In this document: piece after piece, positions 40,501 to 47,271 of the stretch
Position numbering within the stretch: the first letter of the stretch is position 1
Layout of the letters: each line of letters begins with the position of its first letter
From: Planctomycetaceae bacterium
GTDB taxonomy: Bacteria; Planctomycetota; Planctomycetia; Pirellulales; Thermoguttaceae
Direction of reading: 5' to 3'
Assembly: GCA_012719125.1 (NCBI GenBank)
Contig: JAAYAY010000328.1
Span: 146,356-210,355, forward strand
DNA length: 64,000 bases
Notes under the pieces: model-generated
The model's input: the letters and a program-made list of their open reading frames with translations, nothing else
The model's database searches: none
Told to the model about the DNA's origin: nothing
Translations under genes and position numbers: made by a program

Positions 40501-43500
40501 ACTCGGAATTCGGCCCCCTGGGCGACGCCGAACCGATCGTAGCGCTGGGCGTAAACGTCGTTGAAGAAGCTGAAATCCTGGCCCGAGGTGGCCCAGGCGA
40601 TCACAAACGCGCCGCGATCGTCCATGGCGACCGTCGGGTTGACCTGGTTGGCCGGCGTGGTGGAGTTGACGCGGAACTCATCGCCCAGCGCACGCCCCAT
40701 CGAATCGTAGCGCCGTGCGAAGACGTCCCAACTGCCGTCGAAACTCGTGCCTTCGCTCTCCCACACGACGACGAAGTCGCCGTCGGCGTCCATGGCGATC
40801 GAGGCGTTTCGCTGATGCCCGGAAACGTTCTGGTTGACCAGGATCTCTCCCGTGATCGGATTGTCGTTGCGATCGTAGAGGCGCAGGTAGACGCCGCCCG
40901 AGAACGGGTCGGTCGGGTCGTCGATGCCGTAGGTGGTCCAGACGACGGCGAAATCGCCGTCGTGGTCGACCGCCACGCTGCGGTTGCTCTCTTCGCGGGC
41001 CTGGCCGAGCCCGCCCGGGGCCGAGATCCGCTGCTCGTAGTTCACGTTTTCGTTGATGCGGAACTCGGGGCCGATCTGGGCCCCGGCGGCGATCGAGAAG
41101 TAGTGCTCGTAGCCGCCCAGGCCGAGGGTGATCGGCTGCGAGCCGGCCACGCCGTCGATGTCGCCGTCGAGGATGTTTCCCGGCAGCGTGCTGTTGGGAT
41201 CCGAGCCGACGGAGATGAATCGCGACGCGTCGGTCACCTGGTCGCGGACGGTCAGCACGTATTCGCCCTGGTCGAGTCCCGGCGTTCCGAAGTTGATGCC
41301 GTTGCCGTCGAAGGTGACGACGGCTTCCCACTTGTTGGTCAGCGGATTCAGGCCGAAGGTGACGTTGCTGATGCCGCCGACGATTTCGGCGCCGTTGCGG
41401 ACGATCGCCCAATTATTGGGATTGAGGACGCTGTGCGGACCGCTGACGCCGCCGTACTGGCTGAGTTCTTCGTTGAAGACGACGGTGATCTGGTTGATCG
41501 TATTCGACGGGGCGACGATCACGCTGCCGTTGAAGATCCGCTGGGTGCCGGCATACATGTCGGTCACAAAGGGGCCTTCGTTGTCCTCTTGCGGGAAGTT
41601 GCGGATGCTGTCGAACTTGTAGACGGCGCTGGTGCCTGGAAGCGCCCCCGCACCGGTCCAGGCGATCACGAAGTTGCCCGCCGCGTTCATGCCGATCGAC
41701 GACATCCACTGATCGCCGGCCTGGTCGAGGTTGACCTGGGTCTGGTAGCCGACTCGTTGGCCGCCGCGATCGTAGCGCTGGTAGTAGACGCCGTGGCCGG
41801 ACGTGTCCTGGCTTTCCTCGCCCCGGCCGCTCCAGGTGACGACGAACTCGCCGAAGGTGTCCATGGCCACCGACGAGAACATCTGGTGGCCGATCGACGT
41901 CGAGTTGACCTGGAACGAAGAAGGATAGGTCTGGGTCTCTTCGGTGATATCGAGGTTCCACGAGCCGATCGACGGCGAAATCGGGTTTAGACTGCCGGCC
42001 AACCCGTTGCCCGGGTTGCGGTCGATGACCGTCAGGGTCCACGCTCCCTGGGCGTTCATGCCGTTGAACGGCGTGAGCACTTGCTGGGGAACGAACGTAC
42101 CCGCGTAAGGCGGAATGGCGCCGAGATCGCTGTCCGTAATGCGAATGCTGGTGGGCGCCTCGTCGTCGAAATAGGTCCCCGCCATCACGGGGGCAATGTT
42201 GTAGTTCGGACGTCCATACGGGGGGTTCAGGTAGGCTCGCGGCAGATCGTCGAACAGGCGAACCGTCACACCGCCGTGAGTCAACAGGACTTCCAAGTCG
42301 GGGAGACGGTCATGGAACAGATTGCCCAACTGAACGTTGAGATCCGCAATGATGTAGTTGTCTGGCACGGTGATTGTGAAGTTGTGGGTCGCGTTGATCC
42401 CGTGCCCGACCGGATCGAGGTAACGTTTGGGCTGCGGCGACGACAACTCGGCCCACACCGAGGTGCCGCTGGTGTCGGCCGCGGAATCGGTCCAGGTGAC
42501 CACGTAGGCCACGCCGTCGAATCGCATGGCCACGTCGGGATAGCGCTGGTGGCCCGCTTCGATGTCGTTGACCAGGCGTTCGCCCTGGAGCGGGCCGGCC
42601 TTGGCCGACCCGTCGGCGTTGAACTCGCGGACGATGATGTCGTCGTCCAGACCGTTCTGGTCGCTGGTCCAGGCGACCACGAAATCGCCCCATGCCGCCA
42701 TGGCCACGCTGGGGGTTATCTGGTTGCCCGCGGTGGTCACGTTCACCTGCAACTCGGAGGCCAGGGCCCGGCCCTCGGAATCGTAGCGGCGGGCGTAGAT
42801 TCCGTAGCCGGAGCCGAGTTGGCCGTCGAGTTCCTGGGCGTAGCTCGACCAGACGACGATGAAATCGCCGTCCTTATCCATGGCCACGTCCGACCACTTC
42901 TGGTTGTCGGCGGTGTAGCCGTTCACGCGGAAGGGGTCGCTCACGTCTGCCGAGAGGGCGACTTCCGGCAAGCCCGTGTTGGGATTGGTGGTCTGCACCA
43001 CGGCGCGAGCCGGGAAGGTTCGGGCGTAGACATCGGCGTCGCCGTCGCGATAGTTGGTCCAGGTGATGACGAAATCGCCGTCGGGGTCGATGGCCGCGCT
43101 GCCGTAGCGTTGCACGTTTCCGACGAACTCCGAACCGGCCTGGTTGGGCGTTATGGGCATGATCGGGGCTGCATCGACGGCCCAATTGCCGGTCCATTGC
43201 CCCTGGGCGTTGACGACGGGCAGATCGGCCGGCGATCCGTCGGCGTCGAACAGGCGCCAGTAGACCCGATCGTGTCCGGCCGTGCTGTCGTAGGCCGTCC
43301 ACACGACGACGTAATCGCCGTCGGAATCGACGGCCACGGCGTTCGGGCTCTCGGGATGGGTCGTGGCGCTGGTGAGATTCGTGGAACCGGCGTTTTCGTC
43401 GATCGGAATGTCGGGCTGGTCGACCTTCACGTTGAACTCGCGGCTCATGTTGAAGCCGCCGGGGAGCGGACCAAAGGAGCCCAGAGGGTTGCCTTTGGTA

Positions 43501-46500
43501 TCCTGCAGGCCGTTGGTGGCGGTGATCACAAACGTGCCGATGCCCAACCGCGGATCGCCGCTGTTGACGTTTCCGTTGGCGTCGAAGGTGATGACCGCTT
43601 CATACTTGTTGGTGGGGACGGGCGACAAGTCGTAGATCTGTCCCTGGCCGCCGTTGCTGTCGCCCACGCCGTCGTAGGTTCCGTTGAGTTCGGCAGCCTT
43701 GTTCATGCCGAACTCGACTTTTGCGATCGCCCCCGGAATCACGACGCCTTCCTGGGTGAGCTGCCAATTGGCGGTGCTGAGCACGCTGGCCGGATTGGCG
43801 TTGGGGTCGCCGTTCATTAGCGCTTCGTCGAAGGTGACGACGATATGACGCACGGCGCCGTTGATGGCGCCGCCGTCGACGACCTGGTTGCCGGAGTGAT
43901 CGACGAGATCGGTGACTCGCGGGCCGGCGGTATCGGTGCCTTCATCGAAACGCCGGTAGTAGATGTTCTGGTGGGTCGAGGCGCCCAGCATGGTGCCGCC
44001 GTCGGTGTCGGAGGTACGCTCCTCCTCCTGCATCCATACCACGGTGAAGTCGCCGTCCGGCTCGATGTCCATCGTGCCCAGTTTCTGATCGGTTCCGGCG
44101 TCGGCATCCTGGTACAAGTCCAGGCGCAGGAAATCCTGACCATCGGGGCTCAGATTGTTATCCACGATCCCCATCGACATGCCGGTATCGTGGACCTCTC
44201 CTTGAAACGTGATCTCGAAGATCGCCGTGTCGGCCATGGTCAACAGGTCATAAGGATAGGCCCACGGCTGCGACCCGTCGGACAGGACGACCTGGCGGTC
44301 CAGAATCTCTTGCGAATTCGTGCCGAACCCCCTCGACACGATGCGAACTTCCACCGGGCCTTCCCAGGGCAAGTTGGTGCTTGGCCAACTGTTTCCGGTA
44401 CGAGTGGCGGCCCGCAAAGCGTTTTCGATCGCATCCCGCGTCGAATTGACGTTGAGGGCACTATTCGTGTAGACCGGCGATACCTGAACGTCTTCAGTGC
44501 CGCCGACGTAGGGGTTCGCCATTCGGATGACAAAGTTTCCCCCGGTCGAACCCGTATCGATCAACAGAATCCAGCGTTGATTGTGGCCGTCTCGCGTGGC
44601 ATTGGCCACATTGTCGCTGAAGATGATGTTGTCGTTAGCTGTTGACAGGTTTCCGTCGAGTTGCGGATCGGCATCGAACTGGCTGTACATGATGGCATGG
44701 TGTTCGCCGCGAAGCAGATCCGCCTTACTTTCGAGGATGGCCCGGATGCGCCCGATCTGCTCCAACGTGGCGCCCGCATTGGCTACGCGAATGAGTTCCT
44801 GCTCGATCGACTGATCGACGTCGATATTGCCCTGAACGCCGTTGGAAATCGGCGGAGTGGTGGCCAGGCGGAACCCGAACGGGAAGTACTGCAGCAGATC
44901 GGCGTTGGCCGGGTCGGCAGTGGCGTCGGCATAGAACTGGCTCGAAATCGAGACGTTGACCGATACGTCGGGCGCGAAACCTTCGTACATGACGGTCAGA
45001 TCGCCGTCGGCGTCGAGGGCCGGGTGGCCGTTGAACTGCCAATACGGCCAGGTGGCCTCCCGGTTCAGGTCGGGAGTGAGGAAGTTGTCGTCAATATAGG
45101 CGCTGTTGACCAGGAACTCGGGACGAATCATGTCCAACGTGTAATTCAAGTCCGCCGAGTTCAGATGATACATGGTGCCGCGTACACCGGGCGAGTTATT
45201 GCCTACGGCGTCGCCGACGTCGCTGTTTGCCTGCTCCCAGGTGATGATAAAGTTGCGGTCCTTGTCCCAAGCGGCCTTGGGGCGGCCGCCACCACCGATT
45301 AATGGGATAGGCCGAAGCGTATTCCCCTCGTTGTCGAAGATCGTGCCCTGGGTGGAAACCAGGATGGATTGATTGAACAGATAGCTCTCGTCGTCGGTTT
45401 CGACCCAAGTGATCAGCGCGTATCCAGGATCGTTGAGATTGTCGCCGCTCTCGCTTACGGCAACGTAGGGGTTGAAGTGGATGGACGTATCCTCGACGTT
45501 GACCTGGTATTCCGAACTGGTGGCGTTGCCGAAGCGATCGAAGCTCCTGGCCCGGATGCTGTTGAAGTAGCTCAGGTCCTGGGCGCCGCTACCCCATGCG
45601 ACGGTGAAGTTGCCCTGTCCGTCGACGCCGACCGAAGGATCGCCCTGAATGCCCTCGGTCTTGGTGTTAACTCGAAACGCGTCGCCCTTCGCGATGATTC
45701 CGGGAACGAATTCGAGTTCGTCGGGCGCGTCGAGACCGACCGGCGTGAACTGGCGGGCGTAAATGTCCGAGACGCTGCCCGCCAACTGCCAGTCGGGGAT
45801 CTCGCTTTCCCAGGTAATGATGAAATCGCCGTCGGCGTCCATCGCCACGGCCGCATCGAGCTGGTCGAACTTGTCGGGGAGCGGGGTGAACGGATTCTCA
45901 GGTTCCGGCGGGTTGACCCGGAACTCGGGACTCGGTTCCTTGATCGTCCGCACGGTTCCTTCGGCGGCCACGTTCACCGGGTTTCCCGCGTCGTCCGTCG
46001 CGCTGACGAACGTCAATTCGGGATGATCGATCTTGCCGGCCGATCCTTCCTTGGCCCCCACGGCCCCGTCAAAGGTGATTTCGAATTCGGTCAGGCTCGG
46101 TTGCAGTTCGGACTTGCCGGTCGACGGATTGTAAACGGTTTTCCACACGGGCTCGACGCTGACTGTCGGTATGCCGTGACGAATCGTCTGTGGAGCGGAA
46201 TAGGGCCCCAACCCGAGAGCCAACGTATCGACGTAAGACGGGAATTCGTAAGGCGCGATGTGAAAATCGGTCGTCGTCAGCCGAAAGACCTCCTCAATGG
46301 ACGTGGCGGTCATGTAGGGATCGTCGGGCGACACGTAAATCGGACCTAGAACCGTGGGATCGCGGAGGGTCTCTACCTGGACCGCCGGCAGGAAGCCGTT
46401 GGTGAAGTTGGTCGCCTCAACGGTGATTTCCGGCTGGTTGTTGCCCTGGGAGAAATCGCCGAAATGGATTTCATACTGCGTCGGCGTGACCGGCTGGACC

Positions 46501-47246
46501 GTCACGTCCGCCAGGGCGCCGCCGAGGCCCTGCAAGGCCGTTTGCAGCTCGGCGGCCGTCGTCGCCATGAGATTCGTTTCATTGTAGAAGATGGTCGCCG
46601 TTTCGCCGGCGCCGATGATGCCGTCGCCGGTTACGTCGAAACCGAGCGTGATGCCGCCGACGATGTTGTTTTGGTAGCCATAACCGGACCCGGCATTGCT
46701 GTAGACCGGCTCGTAGGTGGCCGAGATCGTCAATTGCTGGACCTCATTTCCGCCGTACTTGACGTAGAAGCTGCCGTACTGGTCGTCGATATTGTCGGAA
46801 GCCAACTGTTCCGGAAAGGCAATTCGCTGCACTTCGTCGGTGAAATAGCGGGCGTAGACGTTGGCGTCGCGCATCACCAGGCCCGTGGCGGGGTCGATCA
46901 CCGGATTGCCGTTGGTGTCCGCCACCTGGTCGTAACGCGTCCAGGCAACGACAAAATCGCCGTCGTCGTCCATGGCCATCGACTGGGGCACATCCCACCA
47001 GTTCTCGCCATATTGGTTGAAACCGACGAACGCGAGTTCATCTTCGCTGACGGTCTGGTTCACCCGGATATCGGTCCAGTCGGCGGGGGACACGCTGAGG
47101 AGCTGCCGCTGCTCCAGCGGATCCAGGGCCAGACGGCGGGTCTTCTGGTGCTTTGCGCCCAGTTGCGATCCGCGGCCGAGGCGGCCTCGAAGTCCCTCGA
47201 ATCGGGTGGAGATATGGCTTAACGTGGGCATTCTAAAGATCGACAT
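25599..47246 (-). CDS. Giant 7215-aa repetitive surface protein
   Basis: The start is the ATG at 47246 (GAGGAACGAGAG upstream), not the ORF-extending start at 47399. Residues 39-51 (LALDPLEQRQLLS) match the LEPR-xLL-type N-terminal motif of planctomycete giant exported proteins. The body holds about 55 short repeats of the form DxDGDFVVTWxS followed by GVYARRYDxxG and EFxVN, Asp-rich and probably calcium-binding. Seven Big-like domains start with D-x-A-G-P-x-V-T/S-D (near residues 1105, 1885, 2500, 3850, 4650, 5235, 6210). Two P-type (proprotein convertase-like) domains lie at about 1606-1767 and 4370-4520, and a trypsin-like domain at about 5720-6010. From about residue 6807 there are six 60-70-residue hemolysin-like repeats. 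It is probably a secreted adhesin or matrix protein. No C-terminal anchor was recognised. Confidence 0.93.
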   Translation of the reverse strand: MSIFRMPTLSHISTRFEGLRGRLGRGSQLGAKHQKTRRLALDPLEQRQLLSVSPADWTDIRVNQTVSEDELAFVGFNQYGENWWDVPQSMAMDDDGDFVVAWTRYDQVADTNGNPVIDPATGLVMRDANVYARYFTDEVQRIAFPEQLASDNIDDQYGSFYVKYGGNEVQQLTISATYEPVYSNAGSGYGYQNNIVGGITLGFDVTGDGIIGAGETATIFYNETNLMATTAAELQTALQGLGGALADVTVQPVTPTQYEIHFGDFSQGNNQPEITVEATNFTNGFLPAVQVETLRDPTVLGPIYVSPDDPYMTATSIEEVFRLTTTDFHIAPYEFPSYVDTLALGLGPYSAPQTIRHGIPTVSVEPVWKTVYNPSTGKSELQPSLTEFEITFDGAVGAKEGSAGKIDHPELTFVSATDDAGNPVNVAAEGTVRTIKEPSPEFRVNPPEPENPFTPLPDKFDQLDAAVAMDADGDFIITWESEIPDWQLAGSVSDIYARQFTPVGLDAPDELEFVPGIIAKGDAFRVNTKTEGIQGDPSVGVDGQGNFTVAWGSGAQDLSYFNSIRARSFDRFGNATSSEYQVNVEDTSIHFNPYVAVSESGDNLNDPGYALITWVETDDESYLFNQSILVSTQGTIFDNEGNTLRPIPLIGGGGRPKAAWDKDRNFIITWEQANSDVGDAVGNNSPGVRGTMYHLNSADLNYTLDMIRPEFLVNSAYIDDNFLTPDLNREATWPYWQFNGHPALDADGDLTVMYEGFAPDVSVNVSISSQFYADATADPANADLLQYFPFGFRLATTPPISNGVQGNIDVDQSIEQELIRVANAGATLEQIGRIRAILESKADLLRGEHHAIMYSQFDADPQLDGNLSTANDNIIFSDNVANATRDGHNQRWILLIDTGSTGGNFVIRMANPYVGGTEDVQVSPVYTNSALNVNSTRDAIENALRAATRTGNSWPSTNLPWEGPVEVRIVSRGFGTNSQEILDRQVVLSDGSQPWAYPYDLLTMADTAIFEITFQGEVHDTGMSMGIVDNNLSPDGQDFLRLDLYQDADAGTDQKLGTMDIEPDGDFTVVWMQEEERTSDTDGGTMLGASTHQNIYYRRFDEGTDTAGPRVTDLVDHSGNQVVDGGAINGAVRHIVVTFDEALMNGDPNANPASVLSTANWQLTQEGVVIPGAIAKVEFGMNKAAELNGTYDGVGDSNGGQGQIYDLSPVPTNKYEAVITFDANGNVNSGDPRLGIGTFVITATNGLQDTKGNPLGSFGPLPGGFNMSREFNVKVDQPDIPIDENAGSTNLTSATTHPESPNAVAVDSDGDYVVVWTAYDSTAGHDRVYWRLFDADGSPADLPVVNAQGQWTGNWAVDAAPIMPITPNQAGSEFVGNVQRYGSAAIDPDGDFVITWTNYRDGDADVYARTFPARAVVQTTNPNTGLPEVALSADVSDPFRVNGYTADNQKWSDVAMDKDGDFIVVWSSYAQELDGQLGSGYGIYARRYDSEGRALASELQVNVTTAGNQITPSVAMAAWGDFVVAWTSDQNGLDDDIIVREFNADGSAKAGPLQGERLVNDIEAGHQRYPDVAMRFDGVAYVVTWTDSAADTSGTSVWAELSSPQPKRYLDPVGHGINATHNFTITVPDNYIIADLNVQLGNLFHDRLPDLEVLLTHGGVTVRLFDDLPRAYLNPPYGRPNYNIAPVMAGTYFDDEAPTSIRITDSDLGAIPPYAGTFVPQQVLTPFNGMNAQGAWTLTVIDRNPGNGLAGSLNPISPSIGSWNLDITEETQTYPSSFQVNSTSIGHQMFSSVAMDTFGEFVVTWSGRGEESQDTSGHGVYYQRYDRGGQRVGYQTQVNLDQAGDQWMSSIGMNAAGNFVIAWTGAGALPGTSAVYKFDSIRNFPQEDNEGPFVTDMYAGTQRIFNGSVIVAPSNTINQITVVFNEELSQYGGVSGPHSVLNPNNWAIVRNGAEIVGGISNVTFGLNPLTNKWEAVVTFDGNGINFGTPGLDQGEYVLTVRDQVTDASRFISVGSDPNSTLPGNILDGDIDGVAGSQPITLGLGGYEHYFSIAAGAQIGPEFRINENVNYEQRISAPGGLGQAREESNRSVAVDHDGDFAVVWTTYGIDDPTDPFSGGVYLRLYDRNDNPITGEILVNQNVSGHQRNASIAMDADGDFVVVWESEGTSFDGSWDVFARRYDSMGRALGDEFRVNSTTPANQVNPTVAMDDRGAFVIAWATSGQDFSFFNDVYAQRYDRFGVAQGAEFRVNVNDLPGAGAFPPGRFEINPSAAMSGPSGDFVIAWEIVTSQQNGVATNTVIGGRLFNSIGTALSGEIRLDSGPGTGGLDQYRVARNPQMVMNDQGGFYLVWESYVVKMPAYPNDYDVFYSEFSAGGGLVASGQLNQLQFIGHQVNPSIGVDADGDFSAVWNGPGATVDPLFPTNPDYQVDEDDNGIFKLDFNPANQTVGSPSRVNRTAYGDQIQPTIGVEPDGDSIVVWAGVGVGDNHGIFARRYNETLDTAGPTVSDWADERGNSLDNGHIFEGTGNEVQYLVLTFDEDMMAFGDDSVTNPLNYALLRGGITVPGSIVSVEYGLNKASELAGTVDPRTGKVYQFNGQKSNKYEAILTFDGDLATSGLQPLEDASYTIQALAAVPGFRSGLRDVSGNVQYRTGLTPTGRDFVASFVVQIEEPPPPPQPDPPTVTEGGAGTAVDLDAILVNQVYSDYQYTSPGRSLAVDNDGDFVVTWTRYDAVDNNGNPIDANIYARYFTDEVQRLTLPNQLAHDTDGAANTLGSFTLEYNAAEIQMLSITSGVQPFTSNDLDGTADEDEVGQMSGSFVLGYDLTGDGTVGDDPGVNERVTVSGFTEANMVANAAAIQRQLRLLGGPLAGVTVRAVNPRDYLIEFAAATAGLDVSEISVESQQLVQAYLPAVSVATLREGMVFQNIRVSADNPNATAASIENAIRGLSEAYGPIGPVDFPPPNRVTATSTEAPYTAPWWTKSYAPEVQVTPVVKSDGTLSLTEFDITFVGSSGKQDHPQLALTNARNDQGLVVSVPSSAVVTRKEPSNEFRVNPAEPDDPATAGNDAYNQTNPSVAIDADGDFVIVWESEIPNTKDFGSVSDIFAQRFTPFGKTTAAIPGEMIDIFGGSTGIRALVNPEVQDVQRLIFNANDPFGLPLTGTFRLQLGDTLTSPISFNSANLRATADDIVAKLADAGIEGVTVVQVPTSTTGLFRLEVRFGGASAGVDQPTLQYVADVTPLAATVTVEDMPVDMYTINVNQDKSNPQFDPSVAMDESGAFVVTWANGGQLLSYFNHISVQRFNRDGERVGNEFQVNAETTDIQFAPSVALSNSGNFIVTWSATADAEYALSQTFTANVRAKVFDATGNQMVGEFSVGGGGASMAAFDSDDNYVITWHGLFDNLAGVVDAGVHARQFALYNSAGQANNTPVEIRPEFRVNSSSTNLADPVLWPYNQYNAQPAIDADGDLAVIYEGFGPDVSVNVSMAAGYFTTLMSKPQNEDLWVYFDPFNIYERGQEGVPVTMITKLLGNNGSVDAAISQVLFRATELGATDMQLGRLRAILEQTVGQLRGEANGILLSQWDADPTLSSQLVPLFSDSVVNSYRDGQNQRSYLEIPMQFSLTDANWYQAERGTFTVQVTNLLTGQTEIAVVDIASNGMGQPLSIEGTRQNLEAALQGMAILGTAWPGVNEGTVDIREVEPDEIIDRTATDWEIDEVDETLYEERAGGVFLVQGFRHILYEIEFQGSSHDTPFDVQVIGSATERGAATVDQNGNVTYTWVAGPPVGPAFFGDTYGTQGTWQTRPSIGMEPDGDYTTLYTQVENYRNAGFVTAETSTANMNIYYRRFDEETDTAGPRVTNWAEGTGNSLDDNAVLQKHLQYVVLTFDEEMLSGDPAQIADSILNSANFKLFESNVEVEGGVINVAFGLSKAAELAGQADPLTGGVYDLNPIPSNKWEAVITLDGDVDLAGAQPLRDGFYSFQALASVTGSSTVPGHSGLRDRAGNTLYHTGFDPAGADFNRAFSIKVTERKDEPVSESATASLVKNGHTNPESPGAIAADADGQYVVVWTATDAAQGNREKIFYRLYDSDGTPADLPIVDNQTGQPILGIGNLPIVVQDAFPALPLTPSSNVLPGFEQFAADTQTFATVAMDKDGDFVVTWTNYRAGNADIYARRFDSLGEVAGVDEIGNVVFKGGSNNPGAVSDPFRVNGYTTGAQKWSNVAMDVDGDFIVTWSSYGQEDGGRLGLGYGVYARRYDSFGQSLASEFQVNVTEAGDQQFSNVAMDSQGGFTIAWTSDQNGISDDIIVRDFNPDGTPVGGPLGGEVVANQTLAGDQRYPDIAMNLAGDQYVVTWSASGQDGSGWGVYGRLFNRSNTTLYVPSSPAMSIPDTGTVEATLNVSNNSIITDLNVRIELRHASPADLDVHLISPTGTDVQLFANVPGPLTNGTLPKGSDFSGTLFDDAAAVAIDDPDNGAVPPFAGTFQPMGALAAFNGENSNGQWRLRITDANGNDRSGLLEQWSLIIERSPVPEQEFRVNTTSVGNQMYSSVAMDHQGEFVVTWSGFGNQPEHADPSGSGVFLQRFEATGNRIGDESRVNMTTDGDQKVPSVSSDGVGNYYVAFTGVRRDATGNNIPGETDVYVLASKSTLILQDNDPPIVTDVRLADGTRLLQGDVIAPATNKLVVVFSESMSRSGMTSVKSISNWELERNGSELTGAIQSVDFSYNATTRKYEAVVTLAPSVLPLTAGQYLLTASSVITDNVNSLDGDLDGIPGSNPTTTTQPGYQFSFNVSNTSSGAGVGAEYRVNTETVYQDQFSSAHGTGTARETSSTTLAVDHDGDYAVVWTRSGADDPLDLTGTGVYLRLFDRNDNALTGEIQVNTITSGDQRNPSVAIDADGDLVVVWESESASIDGSYDVFARRFNSVGVPRDTAEFRVNTDTQQDQVNPAVAIDNSGNFVVVWATKGKNAGFSNDVHGQIYNKEGEPQGFEFLVNGQNLTGINPPADGSFEINPAVGMSGATGSFVVAWEVVTAQQNGVVIDTVLAARQFTAEGVPLAAEFAADTGVGTGGTDTQRVARNPQVAVDDRDGFIIVWESYTGADYDVFFQQFDATGASLADDQVNMAQFVGQQVNPSVGIDVDGDFSIVFNGAGARPDPLNPANTTLYTDVDSEGVWLRSYNSTAIPMSVQSRVNITTGGIQQFPTIGMEPDGSYVVAWSGRGVGDHYGVFVRRYESAVDLAGPIVSDLVSPSGKSISDGDQITDQLTQLVIVFDEEMMTTGPDRVTNPANYRLVHDGTLLSNVITNIEFGLNPETNKWEAVLTLDGNGGASGVVPLDDGQYQLTVLNSVRDKVGNPLGATGLNPKGSSISWTFNLLGISSDVNQGETLISQGLGGEFTRPYATQAVASDADGDTVTVWTSKTPGQQGIYARLTQTNWTESGGDRIPTTVELPVILVTQDATADFASVAMDGDGDFVVTWSQENTTTSWDVYARRYDSMGNPLGDAFMVNEETDDVQRYSSVAMDVDGDFVITWQSADQDGSGYGIYGQRFDAVGGRLGGSYEVQVIQFTGSPKGTFKLRFEGRTTNAISYAGNLFAIAATVEAELGAIGADVEVEPANFTNLGIRFRGEEGLRDQQQILVVDAVITGDPGARITATTQVDGTFGEFRVNDTVENDQVFPCVAADADGTFIVTWTGFGQDGDAPDQSNIYAKQFVSNDAFLASSISNYKFDSLADLVPGLELSTTTDSPTNHIVSPGTGYDGVVQVLMPGGGLGSGSLLYTGRHILTAAHVVDDGTGNPWPSIDVVFELPDSTRFSMSSSVMYIHPGWTGDLFDGNDVAIIVLPEEAPIEADRYDIYRGSSELNREFTIAGYGTAGQGAEQFLDGQKRFGTNEFEAYGEALNGHSYLDFVNGLLGPGTFNIPSGNVLLYDFDSGLAANDALGMALGIRDTGLGVRESCAAHGDSGGPALINGVIAGVASGILEYTNADSTPLAVTDASFGTVGFHARVSAFADWIDQIAQSTTSEFLVNANQVDPLTGAILVDNQAYDQRWSSVALDADGDFVITWTNYAPSTGTGSGIGGQDPDGVYARRFDSTTIPVSEVFQVNVTATDEQQFSRVAMDADGDFVITWESSTPAGFDVYAQRYVRNAALTQTGSTAYGANGEIGGQFVVNATKTGDQRYPGIAMDDTGDYIIVWSGNGNQPGEVSTQGVFGQRLLKADDDAGPTVTDSSVALLSNGTASVARLIDGDTFEESVTAIVLTFGEDLNVLGGDAGRESVLNLNNWQLTRYRSATEGTQIVAGGITDIQFFLDPSTNKYQAVIFVDDDPSLTGSQPLARGTYVLTARDTIEDLFENRLDGNYDGAPGAPFSISFTIDGNDAPLPYPGTPGEDDEDVLVHNESDLDQFDPAVARAADGRYVVVWTSMNDPALDDTGAPIVDLADEPIVYTNVYARMFDRYGEPTSGEILVSTYTTGPQSRPDVAIDDYGNFVVVWEGEGQGTDEKLDQTGIFARVFDAHGQGGGDQILVNVNRDGLQTQPAVAMNAMGQFVVTWLSHDHGGIIARQFTLDGTGGAEFRVNTTTGNNHQYPDVAMDNDGDFAVTWTSAEQDNGSMGVFAQRFSAAGAKLGGEFMVNQYQTDRQEMSRIAMDDAGNFVIAWQSMGQDAFGGYGVYARRYSAAGTALSNEFRVNDFTAGYQFEPAVSMDADGDFVVTWSSFKQEGDKGELYGIFAKMYNADGTLFVLPGQTAPIGEYRVNADIEGDQRDSDVSMDADGHYAIVWEGTTTVQIPDPDAPTTLITVDQSDVYARVVDPPVETAADSTTLNLFGTPGIDTFEFVAGATPSTWVVKINGVAQTVASAIQTVNFDGMGGNDIVILTGTNGAEKVYAKPGEVQFIGSNFTVNATDVENVTVDGKGGADYAELRDSAGNDSLIMRVGETIMVGTGYSNKVLNFEEVHGYGLNGGLDEAKLYDSDGMDRFVGTPTYARMFGDGYMHRAKGFRFVHGYSTKGTDRAELHDGAGNDLFKYDDGLAKLWGSGFYLRAKNFDKVETIADGGGNDYARVFDTKSVDKFVGTPTSARMYSTEADYDVTTRLFEKVLAQSTAGGKDIARFYDSANKEVFIGHAHKAEYSGNRFEITARKFERVEAHSTPGSNDIAKFRDTSGNDHLIAIDDSASMYMKNGSEMELLYQAFAFDLVKTYRSTGSDTKDVAASVVDKVLLDDGWVDD
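29220..30090 (-). other. Trypsin-like protease domain inside the giant protein
   Basis: The complete S1 catalytic triad is present: H5781 in LTAAHVV, D5828 in GNDVAIIVL and S5955 in AHGDSGGPA. The domain begins near NHIVSPGTGYDGVVQVLMPGG and ends near FADWIDQIAQ. Repeats resume on both sides, so the protease is truly embedded. Activity, cleavage site and self-processing are inferences. Confidence 0.88.
33686..34137 (-). other. P-type domain 2 of the giant protein
   Basis: Residues about 4370-4520 repeat the plan of domain 1: NNSIITDLNVRIELRHASPAD, then LDVHLISPTGTDVQLFANV, then SGTLFDDAAAVAI, then AAFNGENSNGQWRLRITDANG. It occupies the same place relative to the neighbouring repeats as domain 1, consistent with a large internal duplication. 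Confidence 0.78.
41946..42430 (-). other. P-type (proprotein convertase-like) domain 1 of the giant protein
   Basis: Residues about 1606-1767 follow the P-domain plan: HNFTITVPDNYIIADLNVQL, then LPDLEVLLTHGGVTVRLFDD, then AGTYFDDEAPTSI, then TPFNGMNAQGAWTLTVIDRN. Such domains accompany secreted proteases in bacteria and fold as jelly rolls. It is flanked by the DxDGDF repeats. Confidence 0.75.
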
Positions 47247-47271
47247 AGTCTCTCGTTCCTCAAAACTGGGT

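Noticed and set aside
31386..41990. A 3534-codon open frame on the plus strand, antisense to the giant gene
   Set aside because: It mirrors the repetitive, GC-rich codons of the real gene, shows no domain, signal or motif, and its own repeats are reversed copies of the DxDGDF repeats.
25600..47240. Possible CRISPR or tandem repeat array
   Set aside because: The repeats are coding, in frame, variable in spacing and translate to DxDGDF units.
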